A stretch of 20,113 nt of DNA from the NCBI GenBank assembly GCA_964448405.1, contig CAYUVW010000022.1:1-20113 (forward strand), read 5' to 3'. This DNA is from DAORHV01 sp964448405 (lineage in GTDB: Bacteria > Patescibacteriota > Gracilibacteria > Peribacterales > Peribacteraceae). Under the pieces are notes generated by a model. That model did not search any database. It was not told the DNA's origin and saw only the letters and a program-made list of their open reading frames with translations. Below, in pieces: positions 12,303-20,067 of the stretch. Every line of letters begins with the position of its first letter. Position 1 is the first letter of the stretch. The position numbers were made by a program, and so were the translations under genes.

Positions 12303-13436
12303 ATGAAGATCGTGCTCGCGACCGGCATTTACCCGCCCGACATCGGCGGTCCGGCAACGTACGTGCGTGAATTGGCCCGCGAACTCACGCAGCAGAAGCA
12401 CGAAGTCATCGTGCTGACATACCAGACCATTTTCGTCGATCATTCGCCGCCGCCCGCCTGGAAGATCATCCGCGTGTCGCGCGGAGGAGGCATGCTCTTC
12501 GCTTGGAATAACTACGCCAAAGCGCTGCGCGAGCATGCTGCGGACGCCGACCAAGTCGTATGTTTTTCATCGGTGAGCTGCGGTGTTCCGCTGTGGATGT
12601 CCGGCATTCGGAAGCCCAAAACCATGTTGCGCCTGGGCGGAGATTTCTTCTGGGAACGCTACACCGCCGTCGGCGGCGGACTCGGCTTACAGCCGTGGTA
12701 TGCCGACGGGAAGCCGGAATCCTTCAGTGATCGGGTGAATCTGTTCGTTACCCGTCTCATGAATTCATTGTTCATGGGACGCATATTGAATCGCTTCGAT
12801 TGTGTCGTGTATTCCACGCAGTACCAACTCGACATTCACAAGAGTCACTACAAGAAATTGCCGGACACACTCGTGATTCAAAATGCGTTGCCGGCAGGCT
12901 CGCCCGTGCTGCACGCCATGCACACACCGTTGAAACTGCTGTTCCTGGGCCGCTTCGTGCGCTTCAAGAACGTCATCAATTTGCTGCACGCCCTGCGAGA
13001 AATTCCCAACGCCACGCTCACTATGACCGGCGAAGGCCCCGAGCGGTTGAATATGCGAAAAGAGGCTGAGCAATGCGGCTTGAACGATCGCATCACATTC
13101 CTGCGTCCGGTGTTCTCGGAAGACAAGCAGCGTCTGTTTGCAGATCATGACTTGCTCGTGCTGCCGTCCATTACGGAAATCAGTCCGAACGTGGCACTCG
13201 AAGCGCGCAGTTCAGGATTGCCGGTCTTGCTGACGCAGCAGACGGGCCTTAGTGGAGAGCTCACGAAAGGCATGGTGAAGGCCCCGCTGCACACGGCAGC
13301 CGAAATCGCACGCGCCATTGCTTCCGTACAAACCAACTACGCGGACATCGCGCGCGAAGCCGCGTCACCCCCGCTCCAGCGTCCGTGGTCGGCGGTGGCC
13401 CAGGAGTGGGTCGCGCTGTTCTCACGTCCTCGATGA
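12303..13436 (+). CDS. GT4-family glycosyltransferase 1
   Basis: A 377-residue GT-B fold retaining glycosyltransferase that probably transfers a sugar from a nucleotide donor to a lipid-linked or surface glycan at the cytoplasmic face of the membrane. The N-terminal acceptor domain opens LATGIYPPDIGGPATYVREL with the glycine-rich loop of GT4 enzymes. The C-terminal donor domain begins near LLFLGRFVRFKNVINLLHAL, continues with MTGEGPE, and has the EX7E motif in ITEISPNVALEARSSGLPV. The ATG at 12303 fits the family start; 12 extra in-frame codons upstream look noncoding. It is the first of three glycosyltransferase genes joined by 4-base ATGA overlaps, so the three probably act in sequence on one glycan. 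Sugar and acceptor cannot be read from sequence. Confidence 0.88.
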   Translation: MKIVLATGIYPPDIGGPATYVRELARELTQQKHEVIVLTYQTIFVDHSPPPAWKIIRVSRGGGMLFAWNNYAKALREHAADADQVVCFSSVSCGVPLWMSGIRKPKTMLRLGGDFFWERYTAVGGGLGLQPWYADGKPESFSDRVNLFVTRLMNSLFMGRILNRFDCVVYSTQYQLDIHKSHYKKLPDTLVIQNALPAGSPVLHAMHTPLKLLFLGRFVRFKNVINLLHALREIPNATLTMTGEGPERLNMRKEAEQCGLNDRITFLRPVFSEDKQRLFADHDLLVLPSITEISPNVALEARSSGLPVLLTQQTGLSGELTKGMVKAPLHTAAEIARAIASVQTNYADIAREAASPPLQRPWSAVAQEWVALFSRPR

Positions 13437-14539
13437 AGCTCCTCATGATCTCCGGAGACAGGTCGATGCTGCAATGCAAGCAGGGCGCGTTTTATGCGAC
13501 GCTGCAGGAGTTTCATTCGCACTGGGAACGTATCGATGTCATTACGCCGCGTGCAGCCGAGCTACCGTTGTCGCCCAAAGAATTCTTCGGCAACGTTTTT
13601 TTCCATCCGTGTCCGTACGGATTACTGGCACAACCGTGGTGGATCGAACAGAAAGGGAAAGAGCTGATCGCCGCACACGGCCACCAGGTGATGACGGTCC
13701 ACGAGTACCCGCCGTTCTACAACGGCATTGGCGCACGCAGGCTCGCCAGAGCCACGAACGTACCTGCAGTGTACGAAATCCATCACCTCATCGGCGAGCC
13801 GCAACCTGCGTCGCTGACCGAATGGATCGGTCGCTGGATGTCGCGCTTGTGGTTGAAGGCCGATCTGAAACCGGCGGCCAACGTTCGCACCGTGAACGGT
13901 ACCGTGCGCGATACACTCGTGCGCTGGGGCGTGGAGGAAAACCGCATCGCAGTGGTGCCATCGTTTTATTTGGATCGCGACGTTCTTAAGCCCGATGCAA
14001 CCGTGACCAAGCAGTATGACGTGGTGTTCTGCGGGCGGCTTGCCGCTAACAAAGGATTGATTGAGGTCATCCACGCGGTGGCGTCGTTGCCCGGTGTCAC
14101 GCTCTTGGTGATAGGCGACGGAGAGGTACGTGTATCGGCCGAGACGTTGGTGCAGTCGTTCGGCGTGGCCAACCGCGTCACCTTCTGCGGCTGGCTGCCG
14201 ACTCCGGGCGACGTGATGAAAAGCATCCAGTCGGCCAAGATGCTCGTGATGCATTCCAAGAGCGAAGGAGGTCCGCGGGTGGCCCTGGAAGCCATGGCGC
14301 TTGGTATGCCGGTGATTGCCACCAAAGTTGGTGTGATGCCGGACGTGATTCAAGACGGCGTGAACGGTGTGCTCACCTGCGGATCGGTTGCCGAGCTTGC
14401 CGGACATATTAAAACATTGCTGGCCGACGACAGTCTGCGCTCGCGCATGGGTGCCGAGGCTGCCAAAATCATCGAGCGGTTCGAGAAAAAGAAACTCGTG
14501 AAGGATTACGCCGATTTCCTGAAATCAAACGCCCGATGA
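13433..14539 (+). CDS. GT4-family glycosyltransferase 2
   Basis: A 368-residue GT-B glycosyltransferase. The start MKLLMISGDRSML overlaps the stop of the first glycosyltransferase gene by four bases (ATGA). The acceptor domain contains HEYPPFYNGIGARRLARAT followed by YEIHH. The donor domain begins VVFCGRLAANKGLIEVIHAV, has a VIGDGE phosphate-binding region, and carries the EX7E motif in KSEGGPRVALEAMALGMPVI. No membrane helix is obvious. No Shine-Dalgarno sequence precedes the start, so translation probably depends on coupling. Acceptor and donor are unknown; the linked rml and aminotransferase genes make a dTDP-aminodeoxysugar one candidate donor. Confidence 0.9.
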   Translation: MKLLMISGDRSMLQCKQGAFYATLQEFHSHWERIDVITPRAAELPLSPKEFFGNVFFHPCPYGLLAQPWWIEQKGKELIAAHGHQVMTVHEYPPFYNGIGARRLARATNVPAVYEIHHLIGEPQPASLTEWIGRWMSRLWLKADLKPAANVRTVNGTVRDTLVRWGVEENRIAVVPSFYLDRDVLKPDATVTKQYDVVFCGRLAANKGLIEVIHAVASLPGVTLLVIGDGEVRVSAETLVQSFGVANRVTFCGWLPTPGDVMKSIQSAKMLVMHSKSEGGPRVALEAMALGMPVIATKVGVMPDVIQDGVNGVLTCGSVAELAGHIKTLLADDSLRSRMGAEAAKIIERFEKKKLVKDYADFLKSNAR

Positions 14540-15531
14540 AACTCCTCTTCATCACCCAAAAGCTGAAACAACAGGACGCCTTCGGCATCCTGTGGGTCCG
14601 CGAGTTTCATGCCCAGGGCTACGATGTGGAAGTCATTTGTCTGGAAGGCGACGGCCAGAAGCTGGAGTTTCCGGTGCACACACTTGGAAAAGAGCGCGGC
14701 GCACCGCGCTGGAAGTCGGTGCTGGAATTCGAACGCCTGATCCTCACACTCAAGTACGACCGTGTGTTCGTGCACATGGCGCCGGTGTGGTATTCGCTCG
14801 GTTGGTGGGCGTGGTTGCTGAAGGGGATTCCGTGTTACTTGTGGTACACGCACTACAAAATGCAGCTGGGCGTGCGGTTGTTCGGTTGGTTCGGCAAGCG
14901 CTTTTTCTGCGCCACGTCGCAGAGCTTGCCGCAGTTCCAGGGGTCGCCGAAGAAAATCGTCATCGGCCACGGCATCGACCTGGAATTCTGGCCGATGCGT
15001 CCCAACGTCTGCGACAACCCTGCACGCTTGCTTACTGTGCACCGCCTCAGCCGTTCCAAGCGCCTGGAGCTCAGCATCAAGGCAATGACGCTGCTGCATA
15101 ATGAATACACGCTGGACATTTACGGTATCGAGGCCGAGCCGGATTACGTAGATGAACTGCGCGAACTGGTGAAAGCGCTCAACCTCGGTCACCGCGTCAT
15201 CTTTCACGGCACGGTGCCCATGAACCGCCTGTCGGAGATTTATACGAAGCACCGCCTGATCCTGAACATGGCCAGCGAGACGATTGATAAAACCATGCTG
15301 GAAGCCATGACGTGCGGTTGCTACCCGGTCACCACCAATGCCAACGCCATGGCGATCGGCATTCCGGCCGCCCCTGCCGAAGACACCCCCGAGGCAATCG
15401 CGGCGTTCGTGCAGAAATATGCAGATCAAGCGCCGCTATCGGCTACGCAGATGTATTCGGTCGTGAACGAAGGCCACAGCCTGCATGGACTGATTGCAAA
15501 AATGGACTCGTACATGCACAAAGGGGACTAA
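14536..15531 (+). CDS. GT4-family glycosyltransferase 3
   Basis: A 331-residue GT-B glycosyltransferase beginning MKLLFITQKLKQQDAFGILW, overlapping the previous stop by four bases. An aromatic and hydrophobic patch, WYSLGWWAWLLKGIPCYLWY (residues 85-104), probably helps it sit on the membrane. The donor domain starts near LLTVHRLSRSKRLELSIKAM and contains the EX7E motif in SETIDKTMLEAMTCGCYPV. It is shorter than the other two GT4 enzymes. Its stop codon overlaps the stop of the convergent cyclase gene by four bases, and composition shifts sharply at that junction. The end of the glycosyltransferase looks intact. Specificity is unknown. Confidence 0.87.
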   Translation: MKLLFITQKLKQQDAFGILWVREFHAQGYDVEVICLEGDGQKLEFPVHTLGKERGAPRWKSVLEFERLILTLKYDRVFVHMAPVWYSLGWWAWLLKGIPCYLWYTHYKMQLGVRLFGWFGKRFFCATSQSLPQFQGSPKKIVIGHGIDLEFWPMRPNVCDNPARLLTVHRLSRSKRLELSIKAMTLLHNEYTLDIYGIEAEPDYVDELRELVKALNLGHRVIFHGTVPMNRLSEIYTKHRLILNMASETIDKTMLEAMTCGCYPVTTNANAMAIGIPAAPAEDTPEAIAAFVQKYADQAPLSATQMYSVVNEGHSLHGLIAKMDSYMHKGD

Positions 15532-16442
15532 TTTGCGCTTTTCCTCGTCTTTTTCTTCTTGGGCATTTTTGCATCAATGATGACAGCGTCGCTGTCCGTC
15601 TTTGCTTTGCCGCCCATAATTGAAGCAAAGTTTTCCATAACCGAGATGATTTTTTCCTGCGCAATCTTTTCGCTTTTGGCGTCCATTACATCCAATGGCT
15701 TCATGGGGAAATTCTCCATTGCAGCATACATACGAGTCATCAGCTGAAGGGAGGAAGGCGGCGTAGAGTTCAGGTACACCAAGGCGGGGTTGATATATTG
15801 ATAGACCTTAATTTGTCGGCCATGCTTGATTTTTACCTTGTCATGGCAGGTAAAATTATCTGCGAGATTAGGATTATCCACCATGTCGATGATTTGGTTG
15901 TATGCTTCTTCGGTAAAAATAATATTATTCCTTTCAGCAAAGTTCATCACGCGAGCAGCCATATTTACCACGCCTCCAGCAACGTTGTAGTTGCTATTCG
16001 CATCCCTGTAAACGATCCCTTTTCCCTCGGAGACGCCGACCTTCAGATTGAAGTTGCTATGGCAGTTGCACCAGCCATTTTCACTAAATTTTGGACAGTG
16101 ACTTCGAATATTCACCTTGTTGGTTTCTTCAAGAATGATTTTTGAAAATTCCAAATGGATATCATTTAATCCATTAAAAGAAAATGCGATTGCGGCCCCA
16201 TCCCCAGTGGGAATGATGATGATATCGTGCAAAAAGTTGAGAGCATTTTTTTCAGTATATTTTTCATGCTGGTCAGCAATCCTTTGTCGTGCCTTGACTA
16301 AGCATTTTGTGAATTGATCGATTACATCCATTTGTGCCTGAGACCTCCTTTCCGAGTACTTCTCAATGTCGCAAAAAACGATTTGGAGCTGTACGTTCTT
16401 GCCCTGTGATGAAATAATCTTGTCGAGATGAGGTGATTTCAT
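15528..16442 (-). CDS. Stand-alone class III nucleotidyl cyclase, AT-rich and probably foreign
   Basis: A 304-residue protein with a class III adenylate/guanylate cyclase domain that would make a cyclic nucleotide from an NTP. Metal-binding aspartates are Asp25 in VFCDIEKYS and Asp81 in PTGDGAAIAF. The transition-state pair is Asn160 and Arg164 in GGVVNMAARVM. Just before the latter block is a Cys/His cluster (His115, Cys116, Cys125, Cys127, His128), not part of the core fold and possibly metal-binding. The lysine-rich C-terminal tail (KKKKTRK) has no known domain. No sensor or membrane segment is seen. The gene is visibly richer in A and T than every neighbour, which suggests transfer. GTG 16493 is an alternative start; ATG 16442 is preferred because a promoter ends ten bases before it. 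Antiphage Pycsar cyclases are related in fold, but no effector gene is adjacent. Confidence 0.85.
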   Translation of the reverse strand: MKSPHLDKIISSQGKNVQLQIVFCDIEKYSERRSQAQMDVIDQFTKCLVKARQRIADQHEKYTEKNALNFLHDIIIIPTGDGAAIAFSFNGLNDIHLEFSKIILEETNKVNIRSHCPKFSENGWCNCHSNFNLKVGVSEGKGIVYRDANSNYNVAGGVVNMAARVMNFAERNNIIFTEEAYNQIIDMVDNPNLADNFTCHDKVKIKHGRQIKVYQYINPALVYLNSTPPSSLQLMTRMYAAMENFPMKPLDVMDAKSEKIAQEKIISVMENFASIMGGKAKTDSDAVIIDAKMPKKKKTRKSAN

Positions 16443-16452
16443 ACTTAGAAAA

Positions 16453-16481
16453 AGTAGAGGGAAGGATCGTACTACTTGCAA
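16453..16481 (-). promoter_or_regulatory. Candidate promoter of the cyclase gene
   Basis: On the minus strand TTGCAA (4/6) is followed after 17 bases by TCTACT (4/6), ending ten bases before the ATG at 16442. TACTTT two bases further on is an alternative -10. The cyclase thus appears to be transcribed apart from the aminotransferase gene upstream, whose stop is 81 bases away from the cyclase start. Confidence 0.4.
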
Positions 16482-16523
16482 AGTATATTTCACTTTCTTT
16501 TTGTTTTGAGGAAAGGCGATTTA

Positions 16524-17624
16524 TTAAATAGCTTGTCTCAATGCCTCACACACCTCTTCCACCTGCGCCTCGGTGAGTTCGGCAAACATCGGCAGAGAGA
16601 GAATGTCGTTGGCCTGAGCCTCAGCTTCCGGGAAGTCGCCGGGCGACCAGCCGCATTCGGCGTACGCACGCTGCAGGTGAATGGGGATGGGGTAGTGGAT
16701 GCCGGTCGAGATTCCTTTGTCGGCCATTTTCTTCTGCACCGCGTCGCGGTTCTTCACGCGCACGACCATGAGATGGTAGTTGCTCACGCGGTCGTTGTGG
16801 GTCTCGAAGAGCTCCACGCCGTCCAACGTGGACAACAGGGAGTGGTACAACTTGGCATGTGCGCGGCGCTTGTCGTTCCAGCTATCCAGGTGTTTCAGTT
16901 TCACACTCAGGATGGCGCCCTGGATGCCGTCCATGCGGTCGTTGCGACCCACCAGTGCATGCTCGTATTTCTTGGGCATGCCGTGCTCGCGTAACATGCG
17001 CACACGCTTGGCGATTTCTTCGTCATCGGTGACGATGGCGCCCGCCTCGCCGAATGCACCCAGGTTCTTGCCCGGGTACATGCTGAACGCAGCGCAGTGC
17101 GCCAGAGTTCCGGTGCGCTTGCCTTTGTACATGCTGCCGTGTGCTTGGCAGGCGTCCTCTATCACGATGAGTTTGTGCTTCTTCGCAATCAGGTGAATGG
17201 CGTCCATGTCGGCCGGCTGGCCGTACAGGTGGACCGGAATAATGGCTGCCGTCTTGGACGTGATTGCGGCTTCGATTTTGGACACGTCGATGAGCGCATC
17301 GTCCGCGCGGCAGTCCACTAGCACCGGCGTGGCGCCAGCTAGCGAAATGGCTTCGGCTGAAGCGAAGAACGAGTTTGTGACGGTGATGACTTCCTGTCCG
17401 GGGCCAATGTCGTATGCGCGCAACGGCAACTCCAATGCCGCGGTGCCGGACGCCAGCCCTACGCAGTACTTGGCGCCGCAGTAGGCGGCAAATTCTTTCT
17501 CGAATTGCTCCACGTACGGTCCGCCTGCGAACGCGCACTTGTCCACCACGGCTTGCATGGCGGCATCGATGTCTGGCTTGATCGACTTGTACTGCGCTTT
17601 CAGGTCCAAGAACGGTACGGGCAT
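16524..17624 (-). CDS. DegT/DnrJ/EryC1-family nucleotide-sugar aminotransferase
   Basis: A PLP-dependent aminotransferase that puts an amino group on a keto-deoxysugar nucleotide. The 366-residue protein starts MPVPFLDLKAQYKSIKPDID, the usual opening of the family. It has ASGTAALELPLRAY, Asp157 in IEDACQAHGS, and the PLP lysine Lys186 in SMYPGKNLGAFGEAG. The C-terminal YPIPIHLQRAY is also typical. The frame is open to 17693, but the extra 23 residues look unlike the family, so the ATG at 17624 is chosen. The likely substrate is dTDP-4-keto-6-deoxyglucose made by RmlB, which would give a 4-amino sugar (VioA/WecE-like). A 3-amino product would need a ketoisomerase that is not seen. It is divergent from the GNAT gene with 59 bases between starts. 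Confidence 0.92.
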   Translation of the reverse strand: MPVPFLDLKAQYKSIKPDIDAAMQAVVDKCAFAGGPYVEQFEKEFAAYCGAKYCVGLASGTAALELPLRAYDIGPGQEVITVTNSFFASAEAISLAGATPVLVDCRADDALIDVSKIEAAITSKTAAIIPVHLYGQPADMDAIHLIAKKHKLIVIEDACQAHGSMYKGKRTGTLAHCAAFSMYPGKNLGAFGEAGAIVTDDEEIAKRVRMLREHGMPKKYEHALVGRNDRMDGIQGAILSVKLKHLDSWNDKRRAHAKLYHSLLSTLDGVELFETHNDRVSNYHLMVVRVKNRDAVQKKMADKGISTGIHYPIPIHLQRAYAECGWSPGDFPEAEAQANDILSLPMFAELTEAQVEEVCEALRQAI

Positions 17625-17630
17625 GTCCGA

Positions 17631-17659
17631 AGCGTATGCAGAAACTGGGAATTGCACAA
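17631..17659 (-). promoter_or_regulatory. Weak candidate promoter of the aminotransferase gene
   Basis: On the minus strand TTGTGC is followed after 17 bases by TACGCT, which ends six bases before the ATG at 17624. Each box matches consensus at only three positions. The spacing and distance follow the pattern of stronger promoters here. Confidence 0.3.
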
Positions 17660-17668
17660 CTTCTGGTT

Positions 17669-17674
17669 TAGGCT
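17669..17674 (+). promoter_or_regulatory. Possible -10 box of the GNAT-FemAB-GT2 operon
   Basis: TAGGCT (3/6, TAnnnT form) ends nine bases before the ATG at 17684. The -35 region overlaps the opposing aminotransferase promoter. No Shine-Dalgarno sequence is seen. Confidence 0.28.
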
Positions 17675-17683
17675 GCTGTTCTA

Positions 17684-18196
17684 ATGACCACACGCGACAT
17701 CCTGCTGGCCGGCAAACACGTGGCCCTCGCGGTCATGACCGAGGACGATCAGCCCGTGTTCCAGCGCTGGCTTTCGGAGAACGCCGAATTGCGCGCGCTC
17801 ATCGACGATCACCGCGTGCCGACCCTGCAAGATCAACAGAATTGGTTCAAGCGTGTACAGGAGCCCGACCGCAAGATGGTTTCCATTCTCACTGCTTCCG
17901 ATCATGCGCTCATCGGCAATGGCGGGTTCGTGAATATTGATGCTGCGAAAAAGGAAGGGACGTTGCGCATCACGATCGGTCACCCCGAAGCGTTGGGCAA
18001 AGGTTGGGGGAGCGAAGCAATCGGCCTTTTAGTGCGATATGGATTTGAAACCTTGGGATTCAACCACGTCGTCCTGAAGGTGCTGAAGACCAATCAGCGT
18101 GCCATCCGCGCCTACGAGAAAAATGGTTTCAAGGCCGCCGGAGACGATCCGGACAACGCTGCTACACTCCTGATGACGCTTTCCAAGCCCGCATGA
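17684..18196 (+). CDS. GNAT-family N-acetyltransferase
   Basis: A 170-residue GNAT protein of the RimJ/RimL-like group, transferring an acetyl group from acetyl-CoA. The core is readable: beta-strand ALIGNGGFVNID (about residues 75-86), the acetyl-CoA-binding turn region LGKGWGSEAIGLLVRYGFETL (about 104-124), and the C-terminal NQRAIRAYEKNGFK block typical of the family. It starts 59 bases from the divergent nucleotide-sugar aminotransferase gene and overlaps the following FemAB-like gene by four bases. That placement suggests it acetylates the amino group of the dTDP-aminodeoxysugar, as the GNAT enzyme WecD does for dTDP-fucosamine. A ribosomal-protein or small-molecule acetyltransferase is the alternative. 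Confidence 0.87.
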   Translation: MTTRDILLAGKHVALAVMTEDDQPVFQRWLSENAELRALIDDHRVPTLQDQQNWFKRVQEPDRKMVSILTASDHALIGNGGFVNIDAAKKEGTLRITIGHPEALGKGWGSEAIGLLVRYGFETLGFNHVVLKVLKTNQRAIRAYEKNGFKAAGDDPDNAATLLMTLSKPA

Positions 18197-19161
18197 GCCT
18201 TACGCTTGTTCCCCACACCGCCGACAAGGACGCGAAATGGGACGCATTCGTGGCCGCCTCGCGCAACGGAACGTTTTTCCATACGCGCCGCTTCCTGGCG
18301 TATCACCCTGAGGGCCGCTTCGCCGATGCATCGTTCTGGGTGATGGACGGCGAGACTCCGGTGGCAGTGCTGCCCGCCGCAATCAAAGACAGCAAACTCA
18401 TCGCGCATCCGGGTGCCTCCTACGGTGGCGTCGTACTGGCTGCCAATGTGGGCGTGAAGGAATCGGGCGAAATCTTGGCTGCCATCACAGAGCATGCCAA
18501 AGCCAAAAAGCTCGCAGGCATGTCATTCGTTCGTCTTACGCCCCAGAGCATCCGGCAGGGTTTTTCGGATGATCAGGAATACTGGATGTTCCAACAAGGT
18601 TGGACGTGTACGCGCTTCGAAATGGATGGAGCAATCGATGCGTCCGCACTCACCGAAGAACTGCTGATGGGCTCACTCACGGGCAAGTGCCGCAATATGG
18701 TGCGCCAGGCCGAACGCGCGGGCATTTCGGTGAAGGTCACCCAGGACTTTGCCGGGTTCTGGAAAATCCTGGAGGCCACGCTCACCGGACGCCACGGCAC
18801 CAAGCCCACGCACACAGTGGAGGAAATCATCAAGCTGAAGACGTTGTGTCCAAACGATGTCCGGTTGTTCGGCGCCTACAAAGCCGACGTACTGGTCGGC
18901 GGCATTGTGGTCGTTACCATTAACAACGCCGCGCTCTATACGCTGTACATGGCGCAGGACTATGCGCATCAGAAGGAGCACCCCATGCACATGATTCTGG
19001 TTGAAGTGCTCAAGGCCGCCATCCGCGAGAAGCGCCGTACGTTGCATTTGGGTGTGTCTACCGAAGACGGCGGCAAAGTGATCAATGAAGGATTATTCTT
19101 CTTTAAAGAGAGTTTCGGCTGCAAGCCCGTCCGCCGCGAATCCTGGGAACTTCCCCTCTAA
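18193..19161 (+). CDS. FemAB-like (GNAT-fold) acyltransferase
   Basis: A 322-residue protein with the double GNAT-like fold of FemAB/BioF2-type acyltransferases. The N-terminal half has GTFFHTRRFLAYHPEGRF and APPAIKD-like strands ending in HPGASYGGVVL. The second half has the diagnostic KCRNMVRQAERAGISVKV helix-strand, the NNAALYTLYMAQDYAHQK segment and a closing FFFKESFGCKPVR. Family members use aminoacyl-tRNA to build peptidoglycan bridges or modify surface glycans and lipids with acyl or aminoacyl groups. The gene overlaps the GNAT stop by four bases (ATGA) and is followed two bases after its stop by a GT2 gene, so a role in decorating the same glycan is more likely than peptidoglycan bridging. 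No transmembrane segment is seen. Exact donor and acceptor are unknown. Confidence 0.82.
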   Translation: MSLTLVPHTADKDAKWDAFVAASRNGTFFHTRRFLAYHPEGRFADASFWVMDGETPVAVLPAAIKDSKLIAHPGASYGGVVLAANVGVKESGEILAAITEHAKAKKLAGMSFVRLTPQSIRQGFSDDQEYWMFQQGWTCTRFEMDGAIDASALTEELLMGSLTGKCRNMVRQAERAGISVKVTQDFAGFWKILEATLTGRHGTKPTHTVEEIIKLKTLCPNDVRLFGAYKADVLVGGIVVVTINNAALYTLYMAQDYAHQKEHPMHMILVEVLKAAIREKRRTLHLGVSTEDGGKVINEGLFFFKESFGCKPVRRESWELPL

Positions 19162-19163
19162 CC

Positions 19164-20006
19164 ATGTCGGAACACGCCCCCATTCCCTGTTCGGTCCTGG
19201 TCCTCACGCGCAATAGCGCGGGATCGCTTGCGCGCTGCCTGGCGCCGCTGGCCCCGTTCAGCGAGATTCTGGTGCACGACGCCAACAGCATCGACGATAC
19301 CGTCATGATCGCCAAAGAGTTCGACGCCAAAGTGCTGCCGCAGTACCCCGAAGACACCGTCACGCCCAGCCTGCGTGTGAAGGATTTCACCGAGATGCGT
19401 CTGCGCCAGCGTGCCGATGCCAAGGAAGACTGGGTGTTGTACGTGGACTCCGACGAAGAGCTGAGCCCCGAAGCCGTGGCCGAGATCGCCGATCTGCTGC
19501 CGCGCATCAGCATCAAGAGCATCATCAAGATCCCGCGCGTGCCGGTCATAAATGGCATCCCGCGCACACGCGGTCACCTGACCCCGGACGTCATGCCGCG
19601 CATTCATCACCGCAAGAGCGGCGCAACTCTGCAGAAGGGCAAGACGGTGCATGAAAAATATGAATACGATTCTTCGTTTAAGGAAATCACACTCAAGCAC
19701 CCGTTGTATACGCCGTTGCCGGACGTCGCCGACATGCGCTCCAAGGACGACCGTTACCTTCTTCTGGAAATCGAGCGCTTGCGTAAGAGTGGCTATACAT
19801 GGGGCGAGTACGTACGTTGGATTCTGTTCCGCGAGCCGCTGATCATGCTCACGCTGCTCGTGCGCATTGCCCGTATTTGGCCGGAACTTCAGAAGCCCGA
19901 CGCCATTCCGTTGGATCATCACCTTCGTTACGTGCGCTATCACTGGCGTTTGTTTCGTGGGATTACGGGGATGATGTTGGGGTTTGGAAAAAAGCCGAAG
20001 GCTTAG
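19164..20006 (+). CDS. GT2-family glycosyltransferase (WaaE/KdtX-like)
   Basis: A 280-residue GT-A fold inverting glycosyltransferase. It opens SVLVLTRNSAGSLARCL, with the first Asp of the nucleotide site in HDANSIDDT (residue 39) and the metal-binding DXD in LYVDSDEEL (Asp95, Asp97). Overall layout resembles the LPS core glucosyltransferase group WaaE/KdtX. Residues about 224-245, including YVRWILFREPLIMLTLLVRI, form a hydrophobic or amphipathic stretch with basic residues, suited to peripheral membrane attachment. It lies two bases after the FemAB-like gene in a three-gene operon. A weak stem-loop with a T-rich tail overlaps the last codons, suggesting the operon ends here. Donor sugar is not determinable. 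Confidence 0.9.
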   Translation: MSEHAPIPCSVLVLTRNSAGSLARCLAPLAPFSEILVHDANSIDDTVMIAKEFDAKVLPQYPEDTVTPSLRVKDFTEMRLRQRADAKEDWVLYVDSDEELSPEAVAEIADLLPRISIKSIIKIPRVPVINGIPRTRGHLTPDVMPRIHHRKSGATLQKGKTVHEKYEYDSSFKEITLKHPLYTPLPDVADMRSKDDRYLLLEIERLRKSGYTWGEYVRWILFREPLIMLTLLVRIARIWPELQKPDAIPLDHHLRYVRYHWRLFRGITGMMLGFGKKPKA

Positions 20007-20017
20007 TTTGTTCTTTT
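19992..20017 (+). terminator. Candidate intrinsic terminator after the GT2 gene
   Basis: AAGCC (19992-19996) pairs with GGCTT (20000-20004) around a GAA loop, preceded by a run of A and followed by TTTGTTCTTTT at 20007-20017. The stem is only five base pairs and lies partly inside the coding end, but the order A-run, stem, T-rich tail is that of an intrinsic terminator. Confidence 0.35.
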
Positions 20018-20036
20018 GTCCGAGCGGACGACGAAT

Positions 20037-20067
20037 GCCACTTCTTTGTCGCGACGAAAGAAGTGGC
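20037..20067. repeat. 11-bp perfect inverted repeat downstream of the GT2 gene
   Basis: GCCACTTCTTT (20037-20047) and AAAGAAGTGGC (20057-20067) are exact reverse complements around GTCGCGACG, which contains the palindrome GTCGCGAC. A long hairpin could form. No T-run follows either arm, so it is not a standard terminator. No open reading frame of note covers 20007-20113. Confidence 0.6.

Noticed and set aside
15528..16523. Complete two-gene Pycsar defence system
   Set aside because: Only a cyclase is present. Its neighbours are a glycosyltransferase and an aminotransferase, and no TIR, transmembrane or cyclic-nucleotide-binding effector gene lies in the flanking sequence.
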